A program made the translations under genes and the position numbers. Positions 1 through 11,858 of a stretch of 64,000 bases of DNA are shown here, one piece after another (within the stretch, counting starts at the first letter, position 1; every line of letters begins with the position of its first letter). The DNA lies in the NCBI RefSeq assembly GCF_008365275.1, contig NZ_CP043504.1, positions 1,860,001 through 1,924,000 of the forward strand, in the 5' to 3' direction. The notes below the pieces were generated by a model. The model was not told the origin of the DNA. It made no database searches and saw only the letters and a list, made by a program, of their open reading frames with translations. The DNA is from Protaetiibacter larvae. Its GTDB lineage: Bacteria > Actinomycetota > Actinomycetes > Actinomycetales > Microbacteriaceae.

Positions 1-842
1 ATCGACTCGAGCATCTGGGTGGCCACGATGACGGGCTTCGCCATCCGACGACACAGCTCCACGGCGTGCTTCTGCACCACCGGGACCGCCTCCAGCGGCA
101 GTTCGACGGCGAGGTCGCCGCGGGCGACCATGATGCCGTCGAAGGCGTCGATGATCTCCTCGAGGGCGTCGACCGCCTGCGGCTTCTCGATCTTGGCGAT
201 GACGGGCACCTTGCGCCCCTCCTCCGCCATGATCTCGTGCACGCGGGTCACGTCGCGCGCGTCGCGCACGAACGACAGCGCGATGTAGTCCGCGCCGAGC
301 CCGAGGCCCCAGCGCAGGTCGGCCTCGTCCTTCTCGGAGAGCGCCGGCACGTTGACGGCGACGCCGGGCAGGTTGATGCCCTTGTTGTTCGACACGGGAC
401 CGGCGACGATCACCTGGGTGCGCACGCGCACGCCGTCGGTGTCGAGCACCTGGACCTTCACCTTGCCGTCGTCGATGAGCAGGAAGTCGCCCGGCTTCAC
501 GTCCTGCGGCAGACCCTTGAAGGTCGTGCCGACGAGCTCCTTGGTGCCGGGCACGTCCTCGGTCGTGATCGTGAAGATGTCGCCGACGGCGAGCTCGTGC
601 GGCCCGTTCTCGAACTTGCCGAGGCGGATCTTGGGCCCCTGCAGGTCGACGAGCACGGCGACCGGCTGACCGGCGTCCGCGGCGGCGCGCCGGATGTTGG
701 CGTAGATCTCCTCGTGCACGTCATAGCTGCCGTGGCTGAGGTTCATCCGCGCGACGTTGACGCCCGCGTCGATGATGGCGCGGAGGTTCTCGTAGCTCGA
801 CGTGGCGGGTCCCAGCGTCGCGACGATCTTGGCTCGTCTCAT
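1..842 (-). CDS. pyk: Pyruvate kinase, N-terminal part (3' end outside window)
   Basis: Converts phosphoenolpyruvate and ADP to pyruvate and ATP, the last step of glycolysis, in the cytoplasm. About 280 residues are visible from the ATG at 842; the C-terminal part lies beyond base 1. The start reads [14 protein letters not shown], the usual beginning of the TIM barrel. Further landmarks are NLSHG (about residue 34), the Lys-containing [10 protein letters not shown] active-site strand, [11 protein letters not shown] (metal and substrate binding) and VATQMLES at the visible end. The B domain lies between them. It is 38 bp downstream of gltD on the same strand, so it may be read through from gltBD or have its own promoter; I see no clear terminator in the gap. 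Identification is secure; only completeness is open. Confidence 0.97.
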   Translation of the reverse strand, partial: MRRAKIVATLGPATSSYENLRAIIDAGVNVARMNLSHGSYDVHEEIYANIRRAAADAGQPVAVLVDLQGPKIRLGKFENGPHELAVGDIFTITTEDVPGTKELVGTTFKGLPQDVKPGDFLLIDDGKVKVQVLDTDGVRVRTQVIVAGPVSNNKGINLPGVAVNVPALSEKDEADLRWGLGLGADYIALSFVRDARDVTRVHEIMAEEGRKVPVIAKIEKPQAVDALEEIIDAFDGIMVARGDLAVELPLEAVPVVQKHAVELCRRMAKPVIVATQMLES

Positions 843-880
843 GATTCCTTCAGTAGGGGTGGGTGGTGTGGTCGGGGGGC

Positions 881-2338
<1,458 letters not shown>

Positions 2339-2340
2339 GA

Positions 2341-5300
2341 TCAGCCCCCCGTCACTTCCATGATGCGGCCCCAGACGACGTCGCCGTCGGGGTCGAGCCC
2401 CTCGTCGGCGGCCTGGCGGCGGGTTTCGAGCACGGCCGCGTAGTCGCGCGGCAGCACCTTGACGAACTTGCTCATGGTCTCCTCAGGCGTCTCCAGCAGG
2501 CGCTTCGCGAGTGCGGAGTCGGTCTCGGCGATGTGGGTCGCGAGCAGGTCGGTGACGATGGCCACGTCGGCGGAGTCGAGCGGCAGCAGTTCGAGCTCGC
2601 CGTTCGCGAGCGAGTCGCGGTTGACCCGCTCCCGACGCAGCTCGTAGACGTATGCGGTGCCGCCGGACATGCCGGCGCCGAGGTTGCGTCCGGTTCCGCC
2701 CAGGATGAGGGCGAGACCGCCCGTCATGTACTCGAGCGCGTGGTCGCCGACGCCTTCGACCACGGCGGTCGCGCCGGAGTTGCGCACCAGGAACCGCTCC
2801 CCCACGACGCCGCGGATGAAGATCGATCCGCGCGTCGCGCCGTAACCGATCACATTGCCCGCGATGACGTTGCGCTCGGCCGGGAACACGGCGCCGCGCG
2901 GGGGCCGGACGACGATCTGGCCGCCCGAGAGACCCTTGCCGACGTAGTCGTTCGAGTCGCCTTCGAGCCGCAGCGTGATGCCGTTGGGCATGAAGGCGCC
3001 GAGCGACTGGCCCGCGGCGCCGTGGAGCGTCACCTGGATGGTACCTTCGGGGAGGCCGTGCTCGCCATGGCGCTTGGTGACCTCGTGACCGAGCATGGTG
3101 CCGACGGCGCGCTCGGTGTTCTTGATCGGGAGATCCAGCTCGACGGGCGTGCCGTGCTCGAGGGCGTCGGCGGCGAGGCGGATGAGCTCCTGGTCGAAGT
3201 GCTCGTCCAGCTCGTGCTCCTGGCCGCGACGGTTGTTGCGCGGCTCGTCCTCGGCGAACTCGGGGCCCACGAGCACCGGCTCGAGGTCGAGACCGTCCGC
3301 CTTCCAGTGCTCGACGGCGCGGTCGACGTCGAGCAGCTCCGAGTGGCCGATCGCCTCGTCGAGCGAGCGGAAGCCCAGCTCGGCGAGGTACTCGCGCACC
3401 TCCTGGGCGAGGAACTCGAAGAAGGTCTCCACGAACTCCGGCTTGCCGCTGAAGCGGGCCCGCAATTCGGGGTTCTGCGTCGCCACGCCGACCGGGCAGG
3501 TGTCGAGGTGGCACACGCGCATGAGGATGCAGCCCGACACGACGAGCGGCGCGGTCGCGAAGCCGTACTCCTCGGCGCCGAGCAGCGCCGCCACGATGAC
3601 GTCCCGACCGGTCTTCATCTGACCGTCCACCTGCACCACGACGCGGTCGCGCATGCCGTTGAGCATGAGGGTGTGCTGGGTCTCGGCGAGGCCGATCTCC
3701 CACGGGGTGCCCGCGTGCTTGAGCGAGTTGAGCGGAGATGCGCCGGTGCCGCCGTCGTGACCCGACACGAGCACGACATCCGCGAGCGCCTTGGTCACGC
3801 CCGCGGCGACCGCGCCGATGCCCGACTGGCTCACGAGCTTGACGTGCACCCGCGCCTCGGGGTTGGCGCGCTTGACGTCGAAGATGAGCTGCTTGAGGTC
3901 CTCGATCGAGTAGATGTCGTGGTGCGGCGGCGGCGAGATGAGCCCGACGCCGGGGGTGCCGCCGCGCGTGCGGGCGATCCACGGGTACACCTTGCCGGGA
4001 GGCAGCTGCCCGCCCTCGCCGGGCTTGGCGCCTTGCGCCATCTTGATCTGGATGTCGGTGGCGTGGGTGAGATACATGCTCGTCACCCCGAAGCGGCCGG
4101 ACGCGACCTGCTTGATGCGGCTGCGGCGACGCGGGTCGAGCAGGCGGTCGACATCCTCGCCGCCCTCGCCCGTGTTGGAGCGCCCGCCGATGTTGTTCAT
4201 GGCGATCGCGAGGGTCTCGTGCGCCTCGCGGGAGATCGAGCCGTAGCTCATGGCCCCCGTGTTGAAGCGCGTGAGGATCGAGGAGATCGGCTCGACCTCG
4301 TCGAGCGGCACGGCGGGGCGTGCGCCCGTCTTGAGGCGGAACAGTCCGCGCAGCGTCATGAGGCGCTCGGCCTGCTCGTCGACCGACTTCGTGTACTCGC
4401 GGAACACGTCGAAGCGGCGCGTGCGGGTCGAGTGCTGGAGCTTGAAGACCGTCTCCGGGCTGAACAGGTGCGGCGGGCCCTCGCGGCGCCACTGGTACTC
4501 GCCGCCGGTCTCGAGGCGCTCGTGCACCTTCTCGCCGGCGTTCTCGGGGTAGGCGCTCGCGTGGCGGGCGAGGTTCTCGGCCGCGATCACGTCGATGCCG
4601 ACGCCGCCGAGCAGGGTCGTGGTGCCGGTGAAGTAGCGGTCGACGAACGCCTGGCTGAGCCCGACGGCCTCGAAGGCCTGGGCGCCCGCGTAGGAGCCGA
4701 TGACCGAGATGCCCATCTTGGACATGATCTTGAGCACGCCCTTGCCGAGCGCCTTGATGAGGTTCTTGACGGCCTTCTCGGCGGAGATGCCCGAGATCAT
4801 GCCGCTCGCGACGAGCTGCTCCGCGGTCTCCATGGCGAGGTACGGGTTGATCGCCGAGGCGCCGTAGCCGAGCAGCAGGGCCGCATGATGCACCTCGCGG
4901 GCGTCGCCCGTCTCCACGATGAGGCCGACCCGCATGCGGGTCTCCTGGCGGATGAGGTGGTGGTGCACCGCCGCGACCATGAGCAGCGACGGGATCGGGG
5001 CGAGGTCGCCCGTCGAGTCGCGGTCGGAGAGCACGATGAACTGGGCGCCCGCCGCGATGGCGGCGTCGGCCTCGGCGCACATCTCGTCGATGCGCTTCTC
5101 CATCGCGCGCTTGCCCGACTCGAAGCGGTACAGGCCCTTGATGGTGTGGGTGAGGCGCGTTCCGTCCTCGGCGCCGATGCGGATGATCTTCGCGAGCTCG
5201 TCGTTGTCGATCACCGGGAAGTCGAGCACGATCTGGCGCGCGTGCTCGGGGGTCGCGGTGAGCAGGTTGCGCTCGGGTCCGAGGCCGAGGCGCATGGAGG

Positions 5301-6945
5301 TGACGACCTCTTCGCGGATGGAGTCGAGCGGCGGATTGGTCACCTGCGCGAACGCCTGGGTGAAGTAGTCGAACAGCAGGCGGGGGCGCTCGGACAGCAC
5401 CGCGATGGGCGTGTCGGAGCCCATGGCGCCGAGCGGCTCCGCACCGTTCTGCGCCATCGGGGTGATGAGGATCCGCACCTCTTCCTCGGTGTAGCCGAAG
5501 GTGCGCTGACGGCGGGTGACCGAGGCGGCCGTGTGGACGACGTGCTCACGCGGCGGGAGGTCCTCGAGCTCGATGCGGCTGGCCTCGACCCATTCCCCGT
5601 AGGGCTGCTCGGCGGCGAGCTGCGACTTGATCTCGTCGTCCTCGATGATGCGCCCCTCGACCGTGTCGATGAGGAACATCCGGCCGGGACGCAGCCGCCC
5701 CTTGCGGACGATCTTGTCGGCCGGGAAGTCGAGCACGCCGATCTCGCTCGCAAGCACCACGAGACCGTCGTCGGTCACGAGGAAGCGCCCCGGGCGCAGG
5801 CCGTTCCGGTCGAGGGTGGCGCCCACGAGGGAGCCGTCGGTGAAGACGAGCGCGGCGGGGCCGTCCCACGGCTCCATGAGCGCCGAGTGGTAGTCGTAGA
5901 AGTCGCGGCGGGCCGGGTCGATGTCGAGCTGGTTCTCCCAGGCCTCCGGCACCATCATCATGATCGCGTGCGGCAGGCTGCGGCCGCCCAGAGTCAGCAG
6001 CTCCACGACCTCGTCGAAGGAGGCCGAGTCGCTCGCACCTTCCGACACGATCGGGAACAGCGGACGCAGGTCGCCGAGGTCGGCGGACTCGAGCTGGCTC
6101 TGGCGGGCGCGCATCCAGTTGCGGTTGCCCTGCACGGTGTTGATCTCGCCGTTGTGGGCGATCATCCGGAACGGCTGGGCGAGCGGCCACGACGGGAAGG
6201 TGTTGGTGGAGTAGCGCGAGTGCACGAGGGCGAGCTTGGTCGCGAAGCGCTCGTCCGAGAGGTCCGGATAGAACGGCTCCAGCTGAAGGGTCGTGACCAT
6301 CCCCTTGTAGACGAGGGTGCGGCTCGACAAGGACGGCAGGTAGGAGCCGAGCTCGCGCTCGGCGCGCTTGCGCAGCCGGAAGGTCTGCCGGTCGAGGGCG
6401 ATGCCGGCGAGCGGCGTGCCCGCGGCGTCGCTGCGACGCGAACGCACGAAGACCTGCTCGAAGGCGGGTGCGGCCTCCCGGGCGAGGGTTCCGAGGTGGG
6501 TGGGGTCGGTGGGCACCTCGCGCCAGCCGATGACCTCGAGGCCCTCCTCGGTGGCGATCGCGCCGAACGCGGCCTTCTCGGCCTCCCGTGCGTCCTCCTC
6601 GAGGGGCAGGAACGCCATGCCCACGGCGTACTGGCCGACGGGCGGCAGCGCGAAGTCCACGACCGCGCGCAGGAAGGCGTCCGGGATCTGGGTGATGATG
6701 CCCGCACCGTCGCCCGTGCCGGCGTCGGAGCCCACCGCGCCGCGGTGCTCGAGGTGGCGCAGCGCGTCGAGCGCGTTGGTGACGATGTCGTGCCCGGCGG
6801 TGCCGCGGAGCGTCGCGACCATCGCGAGTCCGCAGGCGTCGCGTTCGAAGCGCGGGTTGTAGAGCCCCTGTGCCTCCGGGATCGCGCCGAAGCGCGCAAA
6901 CGGGTCGAGTGGGCCCGATCCGGGGGTGCTTCGAGACTGCGCCAT
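2341..6945 (-). CDS. gltB: Glutamate synthase (NADPH) large subunit
   Basis: Alpha subunit of glutamate synthase. It hydrolyses glutamine in an N-terminal class II amidotransferase domain and channels ammonia to the FMN/3Fe-4S synthase domain. I chose the ATG at 6945 (1534 residues) because a GAGGA Shine-Dalgarno sits 8 nt upstream; an in-frame ATG at 6993 has no such support. The catalytic Cys is residue 38 in [12 protein letters not shown], so a propeptide of about 37 residues would be removed, as in known GltB. Order: amidotransferase (38 to about 430), central domain, FMN-binding barrel, the cysteine cluster [12 protein letters not shown] (about 1138-1149), and the C-terminal GXGXG beta-helix. 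It pairs with gltD 2 bp downstream. Confidence 0.97.
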   Translation of the reverse strand: MAQSRSTPGSGPLDPFARFGAIPEAQGLYNPRFERDACGLAMVATLRGTAGHDIVTNALDALRHLEHRGAVGSDAGTGDGAGIITQIPDAFLRAVVDFALPPVGQYAVGMAFLPLEEDAREAEKAAFGAIATEEGLEVIGWREVPTDPTHLGTLAREAAPAFEQVFVRSRRSDAAGTPLAGIALDRQTFRLRKRAERELGSYLPSLSSRTLVYKGMVTTLQLEPFYPDLSDERFATKLALVHSRYSTNTFPSWPLAQPFRMIAHNGEINTVQGNRNWMRARQSQLESADLGDLRPLFPIVSEGASDSASFDEVVELLTLGGRSLPHAIMMMVPEAWENQLDIDPARRDFYDYHSALMEPWDGPAALVFTDGSLVGATLDRNGLRPGRFLVTDDGLVVLASEIGVLDFPADKIVRKGRLRPGRMFLIDTVEGRIIEDDEIKSQLAAEQPYGEWVEASRIELEDLPPREHVVHTAASVTRRQRTFGYTEEEVRILITPMAQNGAEPLGAMGSDTPIAVLSERPRLLFDYFTQAFAQVTNPPLDSIREEVVTSMRLGLGPERNLLTATPEHARQIVLDFPVIDNDELAKIIRIGAEDGTRLTHTIKGLYRFESGKRAMEKRIDEMCAEADAAIAAGAQFIVLSDRDSTGDLAPIPSLLMVAAVHHHLIRQETRMRVGLIVETGDAREVHHAALLLGYGASAINPYLAMETAEQLVASGMISGISAEKAVKNLIKALGKGVLKIMSKMGISVIGSYAGAQAFEAVGLSQAFVDRYFTGTTTLLGGVGIDVIAAENLARHASAYPENAGEKVHERLETGGEYQWRREGPPHLFSPETVFKLQHSTRTRRFDVFREYTKSVDEQAERLMTLRGLFRLKTGARPAVPLDEVEPISSILTRFNTGAMSYGSISREAHETLAIAMNNIGGRSNTGEGGEDVDRLLDPRRRSRIKQVASGRFGVTSMYLTHATDIQIKMAQGAKPGEGGQLPPGKVYPWIARTRGGTPGVGLISPPPHHDIYSIEDLKQLIFDVKRANPEARVHVKLVSQSGIGAVAAGVTKALADVVLVSGHDGGTGASPLNSLKHAGTPWEIGLAETQHTLMLNGMRDRVVVQVDGQMKTGRDVIVAALLGAEEYGFATAPLVVSGCILMRVCHLDTCPVGVATQNPELRARFSGKPEFVETFFEFLAQEVREYLAELGFRSLDEAIGHSELLDVDRAVEHWKADGLDLEPVLVGPEFAEDEPRNNRRGQEHELDEHFDQELIRLAADALEHGTPVELDLPIKNTERAVGTMLGHEVTKRHGEHGLPEGTIQVTLHGAAGQSLGAFMPNGITLRLEGDSNDYVGKGLSGGQIVVRPPRGAVFPAERNVIAGNVIGYGATRGSIFIRGVVGERFLVRNSGATAVVEGVGDHALEYMTGGLALILGGTGRNLGAGMSGGTAYVYELRRERVNRDSLANGELELLPLDSADVAIVTDLLATHIAETDSALAKRLLETPEETMSKFVKVLPRDYAAVLETRRQAADEGLDPDGDVVWGRIMEVTGG

Positions 6946-7013
6946 GGCAACCGTCCTCACGATGGAACTGGAAGTGGGACGTCGATGGCCCAACGGTCAA
7001 CTGTAGATACCGA

Positions 7014-7032
7014 GAGCGCCGCCATGGCGCTC
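7014..7032 (-). other. Hairpin between lgt and gltB
   Basis: Perfect 7-bp arms (GAGCGCC/GGCGCTC) separated by 5 nt lie in the 112-bp gap between the lgt stop (7058) and the gltB start (6945). There is no T-run on either strand, so it is not a classical intrinsic terminator. It could end lgt transcription, stabilise an mRNA end or act in the gltB leader. No other clear signal was found in this gap. Confidence 0.4.
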
Positions 7033-7057
7033 CGGCTGGTCGGCGTGGTGTGCGGAA

Positions 7058-8137
7058 CTAGCTTGCTCGGGTCGAGCCGCTTGTGGCGGCGACTTCGGTG
7101 ACCTCCGCGGCATCATCGCCCGGCTCGTCCGAATCCGAATAGGTGTCCTCCGAGTCTAGCGCAGCCGCAGGCACCGGTCGGCGACCCGGCAGATACGGGT
7201 CGGGTTCGAGGCCGGGGTGGCGTCGCGACTGGACGATGATGATCACGAGGCCGAGCACGATGGTGCCGAGCGCGGCCCACACGTTCGAGCGGATGCCGAG
7301 GAAGGTCTCGCTGGGGTCGAGGCGGATCGACTCGAACCAGGTGCGCCCGATGCCGTACCAGATGAAGTACAGGCCCAGCACCTTGCCCCACTGCCAGAAG
7401 TCGCGGCGCTCGAAGGCGGGAAGCACCTTGCCGGAGACGCGGCGGACGCGGTTCTCGATGAGCAGGATGAACACGAAGCCGGCCAGGTTCCAGAGCAGCT
7501 CGTAGAGGAACGTCGGGTGGAAGAGCACGTCGTCCGGGATGCCGTCCGGGATCGCCGGGTTGGGCCGGTCGATCACGAGGCCCCACGGCAGGTCGGTGGG
7601 CAGCCCGAAGAGCTCCTGGTTGAACCAGTTGCCGAGACGGCCGAAGGCCTGCGCGATGAGCAGCCCCGGGGCGATGGCGTCGGCGACGGTCCAGAAGCGC
7701 AGGCCGGTGATGCGGCAGCCGATCACGACGCCGAGGGCGCCGAAGATGAGGGCGCCGAAGATGGCGCCGCCGCCCTGCCAGATCGCCCAGACGTTGCCCT
7801 CGGCGAAGATGTTCCACGGGTCCGGGTGCCCGGGGCCGAAGAAGTCGTCCAGGTGGGTGATGACGTGGTAGAACCGCGCGCCGACGATGCCGAGCACGAC
7901 CGCCCAGATGCCCACGTCGACGATGACCCACGGCTCGCCTCCGCGCTGCGTCAGGCGACGGTTGGCGATGACGACCGCGGAGAAGATGCCGATGATGATG
8001 ACGATCGCGTACGTCGTGATCCGGATCGCCCAGTCCTCGGGGACGAAGGGCAGGATCCCGTGCAGCCATTCGCCGATCGGGAGGTGGAGCTGCTTCCACT
8101 CCGGCGGCGGGCTCGGGATGCTGAAGGGCACGGACAC
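7058..8137 (-). CDS. lgt: Phosphatidylglycerol-prolipoprotein diacylglyceryl transferase
   Basis: Transfers diacylglycerol from phosphatidylglycerol to the lipobox cysteine of prolipoproteins, the first step of lipoprotein maturation, in the cytoplasmic membrane. The product has 359 residues and about seven membrane segments. Family motifs are present: ARFYHVITH (about residue 95) and the Lgt signature GRLGNWFNQELFG in the middle. The C-terminus is an acidic tail (DSEDTYSDSDEPGDD), typical of the variable end of actinobacterial Lgt. The start is the GTG at 8137, giving MSVPFSIPSPPPE. There is no ribosome site before it, but a TAGTAT box lies exactly 7 nt upstream, which suits leaderless initiation. 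It follows trpA by 10 bp and can also be read from the trp operon. Lipoproteins at 16.1-18.4 and 36.6-37.7 kb are potential substrates. Confidence 0.95.
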   Translation of the reverse strand: MSVPFSIPSPPPEWKQLHLPIGEWLHGILPFVPEDWAIRITTYAIVIIIGIFSAVVIANRRLTQRGGEPWVIVDVGIWAVVLGIVGARFYHVITHLDDFFGPGHPDPWNIFAEGNVWAIWQGGGAIFGALIFGALGVVIGCRITGLRFWTVADAIAPGLLIAQAFGRLGNWFNQELFGLPTDLPWGLVIDRPNPAIPDGIPDDVLFHPTFLYELLWNLAGFVFILLIENRVRRVSGKVLPAFERRDFWQWGKVLGLYFIWYGIGRTWFESIRLDPSETFLGIRSNVWAALGTIVLGLVIIIVQSRRHPGLEPDPYLPGRRPVPAAALDSEDTYSDSDEPGDDAAEVTEVAATSGSTRAS

Positions 8138-8144
8138 GATCTGA

Positions 8145-8150
8145 ATACTA
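8145..8150 (-). promoter_or_regulatory. Candidate -10 box for leaderless lgt transcript
   Basis: TAGTAT on the minus strand ends 7 nt before the lgt GTG, and its TAG is the trpA stop codon. In actinomycetes a TANNNT box 6-7 nt before a start codon marks leaderless transcripts. No good -35 is seen. It explains why lgt has no Shine-Dalgarno sequence, but it is an inference. Confidence 0.4.
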
Positions 8151-8963
8151 CTTTCCCTGGGAGAGAGCGGAGGCCGCGCGCGCGGCGCCTGCGACGCCGC
8201 CCTCGGCGACGGCGGTGACGAGTGCGGCGCCCACGATGGCGCCGTCGGCATAGGACAGGACTTCGGCGACCTGCTCGGCCGTCGAGATGCCGACGCCGAC
8301 GCACGCCGCGAGAGTGTCGGGCCCGGTCGCGCCGGCGGCGCGGAGTCGCGCCACGAGCGCGCGCGCCCGGGCGTCGACGCTCGCACGGGCACCCGTGATG
8401 CCCATGGTCGACACGGCGTAGACGAAGCCGCGGCTCGCCGCGACGGTCTCGGCGAGGCGCGCATCGGTGGATGACGGCGCCGCGAGGAAGACCCGGTCGA
8501 GTCCGGTGCGCTCGCTCTCGGCGATCCAGACCTCGGCGGAGTCGGGGGTGATGTCGGGCGTGATGAGGCCCGCTCCCCCGGCGTCGCGGAGCGCGTCGGC
8601 GAACCGCGCGGGTCCGTACTGCAGCACGGGGTTCCAGTAGGTCATGACGAGCACCGGCACGTCGACGCGGGCGCGCACCGCCTCCACGGCCGTGAAGACG
8701 TCGCGGGTGCGGAAGCCGCCCGTGAGGGCCTGCTCGGTGGCCTTCTGGATGGCGTGGCCGTCCATGACCGGATCGGAATACGGCAGGCCGAGCTCGAGGG
8801 CGTCGACCCCGTTCTCGACGAGCGCGACGGCCGCGTCGATGCTCGTCGCGAGGTCGGGGAAGCCGACGGGCAGGTAGCCGATGAGCGCCTTCCCGCGGGC
8901 GAGGGCGTCTCCCGTCCTCGCCGATCGAGCAGCCGGCGAAACCGGCGTATCGAGCTCGCTCAC
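8148..8963 (-). CDS. trpA: Tryptophan synthase alpha subunit
   Basis: Cleaves indole-3-glycerol phosphate to indole and glyceraldehyde 3-phosphate; indole is passed to TrpB. The product is a 271-residue TIM barrel of normal size. The active-site segment [15 protein letters not shown] carries the catalytic Glu and Asp, and phosphate-binding loops follow ([16 protein letters not shown]). The start is the GTG at 8963, whose GTGA overlaps the trpB stop by 4 bp, so translation is coupled and the subunits should be made in equal amounts. An N-terminal extension of about 25 residues ([19 protein letters not shown]) precedes the barrel. Confidence 0.97.
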   Translation of the reverse strand: MSELDTPVSPAARSARTGDALARGKALIGYLPVGFPDLATSIDAAVALVENGVDALELGLPYSDPVMDGHAIQKATEQALTGGFRTRDVFTAVEAVRARVDVPVLVMTYWNPVLQYGPARFADALRDAGGAGLITPDITPDSAEVWIAESERTGLDRVFLAAPSSTDARLAETVAASRGFVYAVSTMGITGARASVDARARALVARLRAAGATGPDTLAACVGVGISTAEQVAEVLSYADGAIVGAALVTAVAEGGVAGAARAASALSQGK

Positions 8964-10177
8964 GACTGCACCGCCCCGTCGTCGAACAGGCCGAACCAGT
9001 GTCCCGCCGTCGCCACGTCCTTGTCGCCGCGACCCGAGAGGTTCACGAGGATGATCGCCTCCGGTCCGAGCTCGCGCCCCAGTCGCAGGGCGCCCGCGAG
9101 GGCGTGCGCGGACTCGATCGCCGGGATGATGCCCTCCGTGCGGCTCAGCAGCCGCAGGGCCTCCATCGCCTCGGTGTCGGTCGCGGGAAGGTACCTCGCG
9201 CGCCCCGTGTCCGCGAGGAAGGCGTGCTCGGGACCGACGCCCGGGTAGTCGAGGCCCGCCGAGATCGAGTGCGACTCGATCGTCTGGCCGTCCTCGTCCT
9301 GCAGCAGGTAGCTGCGGGCGCCGTGCAGCACCCCGGGGCGGCCGCGCTCGATGGATGCGGCGTGCCGCTCCGTGTCGACGCCGTCGCCCGCCGCCTCGAA
9401 GCCGTAGAGGGCGACGCCGGGGTCGTCGAGGAAGGCGTGGAAGATGCCGATCGCGTTCGAGCCGCCGCCCACGCAGGCCGCGACGGCATCCGGGAGGCGT
9501 CCCGTGAGCTCGAGCACCTGGGCGCGCGCCTCCTCGCCGATGATCTTCTGGAAGTCGCGCACCATCGCGGGGAAGGGATGCGGGCCGGCCGCGGTGCCGA
9601 AGATGTAGTTGGTCGTCTCCACGCTCTGCACCCACTCGCGGTAGGCCTCGTTGATGGCGTCCTTGAGGGTGCGGGAGCCGGTCGTGACCGAGACGACCTC
9701 GGCGCCCAGCAGCCGCATCCGGGCCACATTGAGCGCCTGGCGCTGGGTGTCGACCTCGCCCATGTAGATCGTGCACTCGAGACCGAAGAGCGCCGCGGCC
9801 GTCGCGGTGGCGACGCCGTGCTGTCCGGCCCCCGTCTCGGCGATGACACGCGTCTTCCCGATGCGACGGGTGAGGAGCGCCTGACCGAGCACGTTGTTGA
9901 TCTTGTGCGAGCCCGTGTGGTTGAGGTCCTCGCGCTTGAGGATGATGCGGGCGCCCCCGGCGTGGGCGGCGAACCGCGGCACCTCGGTGATGATCGAGGG
10001 GCGGCCCGTGTAGCTGCGATGCAGTTCCGCGAGTTCCGCCTGGAACGCGGGGTCGGCCTTCGCCGAGGCGTATGCGGCGGCGAGCTCGTCGATCGCGGCG
10101 ATGAGCGACTCGGGCATGAACCGCCCGCCGTACTCGCCGAAGAACGGGCCCGGCTGATCGCGGAGCGAGGCGCTCAT
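8960..10177 (-). CDS. trpB: Tryptophan synthase beta subunit
   Basis: PLP enzyme that condenses indole with L-serine to give L-tryptophan in the alpha2beta2 complex. It has 405 residues. The N-terminal [11 protein letters not shown] is the family signature, the PLP lysine is in HTGSHKINN, and the phosphate-binding glycine run is in [10 protein letters not shown]. The start overlaps the trpC stop and the stop overlaps the trpA start, each by 4 bp (ATGA and GTGA). Confidence 0.98.
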   Translation of the reverse strand: MSASLRDQPGPFFGEYGGRFMPESLIAAIDELAAAYASAKADPAFQAELAELHRSYTGRPSIITEVPRFAAHAGGARIILKREDLNHTGSHKINNVLGQALLTRRIGKTRVIAETGAGQHGVATATAAALFGLECTIYMGEVDTQRQALNVARMRLLGAEVVSVTTGSRTLKDAINEAYREWVQSVETTNYIFGTAAGPHPFPAMVRDFQKIIGEEARAQVLELTGRLPDAVAACVGGGSNAIGIFHAFLDDPGVALYGFEAAGDGVDTERHAASIERGRPGVLHGARSYLLQDEDGQTIESHSISAGLDYPGVGPEHAFLADTGRARYLPATDTEAMEALRLLSRTEGIIPAIESAHALAGALRLGRELGPEAIILVNLSGRGDKDVATAGHWFGLFDDGAVQS

Positions 10178-10950
10178 CCGGCGGCCAGGAACGATTGCAG
10201 GGTGGCGATCGGGTCGTCGCCCGTCACGAGGGCCTCGCCGATGAGGACGACATCGGCCCCCGCCTCGCGATAGTGGCTGACATCGGCGGGCGAGCCGACC
10301 GCCGACTCCGCGACCCGTACGACGCCCGAGGGGATCGATCCGGCGAGGGTTCCGAACAGGTCGCGGTCGAGGTGGAAGGTCGAGAGGTCGCGGGCGTTGA
10401 CGCCGACGATGGCGGCGCCGATCTCGAGGGCGCGATCCACCTCCTCGGCGCTGTGCGCCTCCACGAGCGCCGTCATCCCCAGCTGGCCGATGAGCTCGTG
10501 CAGCTCGCGCAGCACCGGCTGATCGAGCGCCGCCACGATGAGCAGCACGAGGTCGGCGCCCGCGGCGCGTGCCTCGAACACCTGATACGGGTCGGCGATG
10601 AAGTCCTTGCGCAGCACGGGCACGTCGACGGCCGAGCGCACCTCGCTCAGGTCGGCGAGCGAGCCGCCGAAGCGACGCTGCTCGGTGAGGACGCTGATGG
10701 CGCTCGCGCCGCCCGCCTGGTACGACACGGCGAGCCCGGCGGGGTCGCGGATCTCGGCCAGGGAGCCGCGCGACGGGCTCGCGCGCTTCACCTCGGCGAT
10801 GATCTTCACGCGGTCGGCGGGTGCCAGTGCGGCGAGCGCGTCTCGCGGCGCGCCCGCGGCGAGGGCATCCGCCTCGACCTGGGCGAGGCTGCGGGCAGCG
10901 CGACGCTCCGAGGCGTCGGCGAGAGCCCCGGCGACGAGTTCGGACAGCAC
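10174..10950 (-). CDS. trpC: Indole-3-glycerol phosphate synthase
   Basis: Closes the indole ring from 1-(2-carboxyphenylamino)-1-deoxyribulose 5-phosphate. The product is a 258-residue monofunctional enzyme from the GTG at 10950 ([18 protein letters not shown]). Motifs: [12 protein letters not shown] (catalytic Lys and substrate binding), LRKDFI (catalytic Lys), GVNARDL and VAESAV. The start is 1 bp after the stop of the HGxxPAAW gene. The isomerase that feeds it (TrpF/PriA) and trpD are not in the window. Confidence 0.96.
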   Translation of the reverse strand: MLSELVAGALADASERRAARSLAQVEADALAAGAPRDALAALAPADRVKIIAEVKRASPSRGSLAEIRDPAGLAVSYQAGGASAISVLTEQRRFGGSLADLSEVRSAVDVPVLRKDFIADPYQVFEARAAGADLVLLIVAALDQPVLRELHELIGQLGMTALVEAHSAEEVDRALEIGAAIVGVNARDLSTFHLDRDLFGTLAGSIPSGVVRVAESAVGSPADVSHYREAGADVVLIGEALVTGDDPIATLQSFLAAG

Positions 10951-10951
10951 G

Positions 10952-11182
10952 CTAGGAGTGCGCCTTCGGCGCGTACTTGGGGCCCTTGACCCCGTAGCCG
11001 AGCTTCGCGAGCACGGCACCCGTGATGAGCCCGAGCACGAGGAGGCCGGCCGACGCCCAGACCAGCCACGGCAGCTCGAACCAGAACGCGAAAGTACCGA
11101 TCGTGAAGGCGATCAGCATGATGATCACCGCGACCCAGGCAGCGGGCGAGTTGCCGTGTCCGGGATCGTGCGTGTCGGTCAC
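10952..11182 (-). CDS. HGxxPAAW-family small membrane protein of the trp operon
   Basis: A 76-residue protein with a hydrophilic N-terminus carrying the motif HGNSPAAW (matches HGxxPAAW), two membrane segments (about residues 15-34 and 39-62) and a basic tail GYGVKGPKYAPKAHS. Such small proteins recur in actinobacterial trp operons next to trpC; no biochemical role is known to me. It starts with GTG at 11182 behind a good AAGGAG site (8 nt spacing). The gene lies 1 bp before trpC, so it is certainly co-transcribed with it. A role in the membrane side of tryptophan synthesis or transport is only a guess from position. Confidence 0.88.
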   Translation of the reverse strand: MTDTHDPGHGNSPAAWVAVIIMLIAFTIGTFAFWFELPWLVWASAGLLVLGLITGAVLAKLGYGVKGPKYAPKAHS

Positions 11183-11217
11183 GTGGGGGCTCCTTCGAGA
11201 GAACGTCGCGGGTGGGA

Positions 11218-11247
11218 TGCCCGCGGGGAACGCCCGCGTGGCGGGCA
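11218..11247 (-). promoter_or_regulatory. Intercistronic hairpin upstream of HGxxPAAW-trpCBA
   Basis: Arms TGCCCGC and GCGGGCA enclose a loop that can itself pair (GCGGG with CCCGC), so two alternative folds exist. It lies in the 73-bp gap after the trp membrane-protein gene, just downstream of a TAGACT box (11253-11258) that could be a -10 for the distal trp genes. It may be a 5'-end or attenuator-like structure; no leader peptide with Trp codons was found. Confidence 0.35.
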
Positions 11248-11255
11248 GGGTCAGT

Positions 11256-11855
11256 CTAGCGGGCGGTGCCGGTCGGGTCGTCGCCCTCGCTCAGCGCGTC
11301 CCATTCGGCGATCGGGTCGGGTTCGGCGCCCTCCACGGGCGCCGTCCGGGTACGGCTGTAGCGACGTCCGGAGACCGGCCAGCGCGGCCCCGTGACGGCG
11401 CAGAGCGCACCGGTGACAGCCAGGATCGCGCCGAGCACGACGGCGACGACGGGCCACGCGGAGGAGTCCACCGACTCGATGAGCGCCCGTACCGAGTCAT
11501 GCCCCGTGACGGCCGTCGCCGAGGTGACGGCACTCGCCGACGCTCCCGCGGGATCCCCGAGCGCGACGGCGGCCACGATGACGACGCTCACGCCCACGAA
11601 GGCCTCGAGCACCCCGAGGATCACCCGGAAGACGCGGCCGGAGATGGCGAGTGCCGCGACGAGCGCGAGGGTCGTCAGTGCGAGCGGGGCGAGAGCGCCG
11701 GCCGCGACGTCCCCGCGCACCACGAGCGGGGCTCCCTCGCCGCTGCCGGGGGTGAGGGTCAGCGTGAACCACGGCTGCGACCAGGCGAGCAGCACGAGCC
11801 CGGCGAGCACCGCCGTGATCCCGAGCAGCAGCCCGCGCAGCCTGGCCCCCGTCAT
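11256..11855 (-). CDS. Tryptophan biosynthesis-associated membrane protein
   Basis: A 199-residue protein with four membrane segments (about 7-27, 52-72, 77-100 and 134-156) and a hydrophilic C-terminus. The N-terminus MTGARLRGLLLGITAVLAG followed by WSQPWFTLTL, plus the place directly after trpE, fits the actinobacterial Trp_oprn_chp family of tryptophan-operon membrane proteins. The W-x-Q-P-W segment in the first extracytoplasmic loop is typical. Function is unknown; transport or sensing of an aromatic compound is possible. It starts 3 bp after the trpE stop. Confidence 0.88.
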   Translation of the reverse strand: MTGARLRGLLLGITAVLAGLVLLAWSQPWFTLTLTPGSGEGAPLVVRGDVAAGALAPLALTTLALVAALAISGRVFRVILGVLEAFVGVSVVIVAAVALGDPAGASASAVTSATAVTGHDSVRALIESVDSSAWPVVAVVLGAILAVTGALCAVTGPRWPVSGRRYSRTRTAPVEGAEPDPIAEWDALSEGDDPTGTAR

Positions 11856-11858
11856 GTC

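Noticed and set aside
2533-7101. An unbroken 1522-codon plus-strand reading frame opposite gltB, and similar long frames opposite carB, relA, alaS and trpE.
   Set aside because: High-GC codon use creates open antisense frames. The translations are rich in D, R, H, E and V with no family motifs, while the minus-strand genes are unmistakable.
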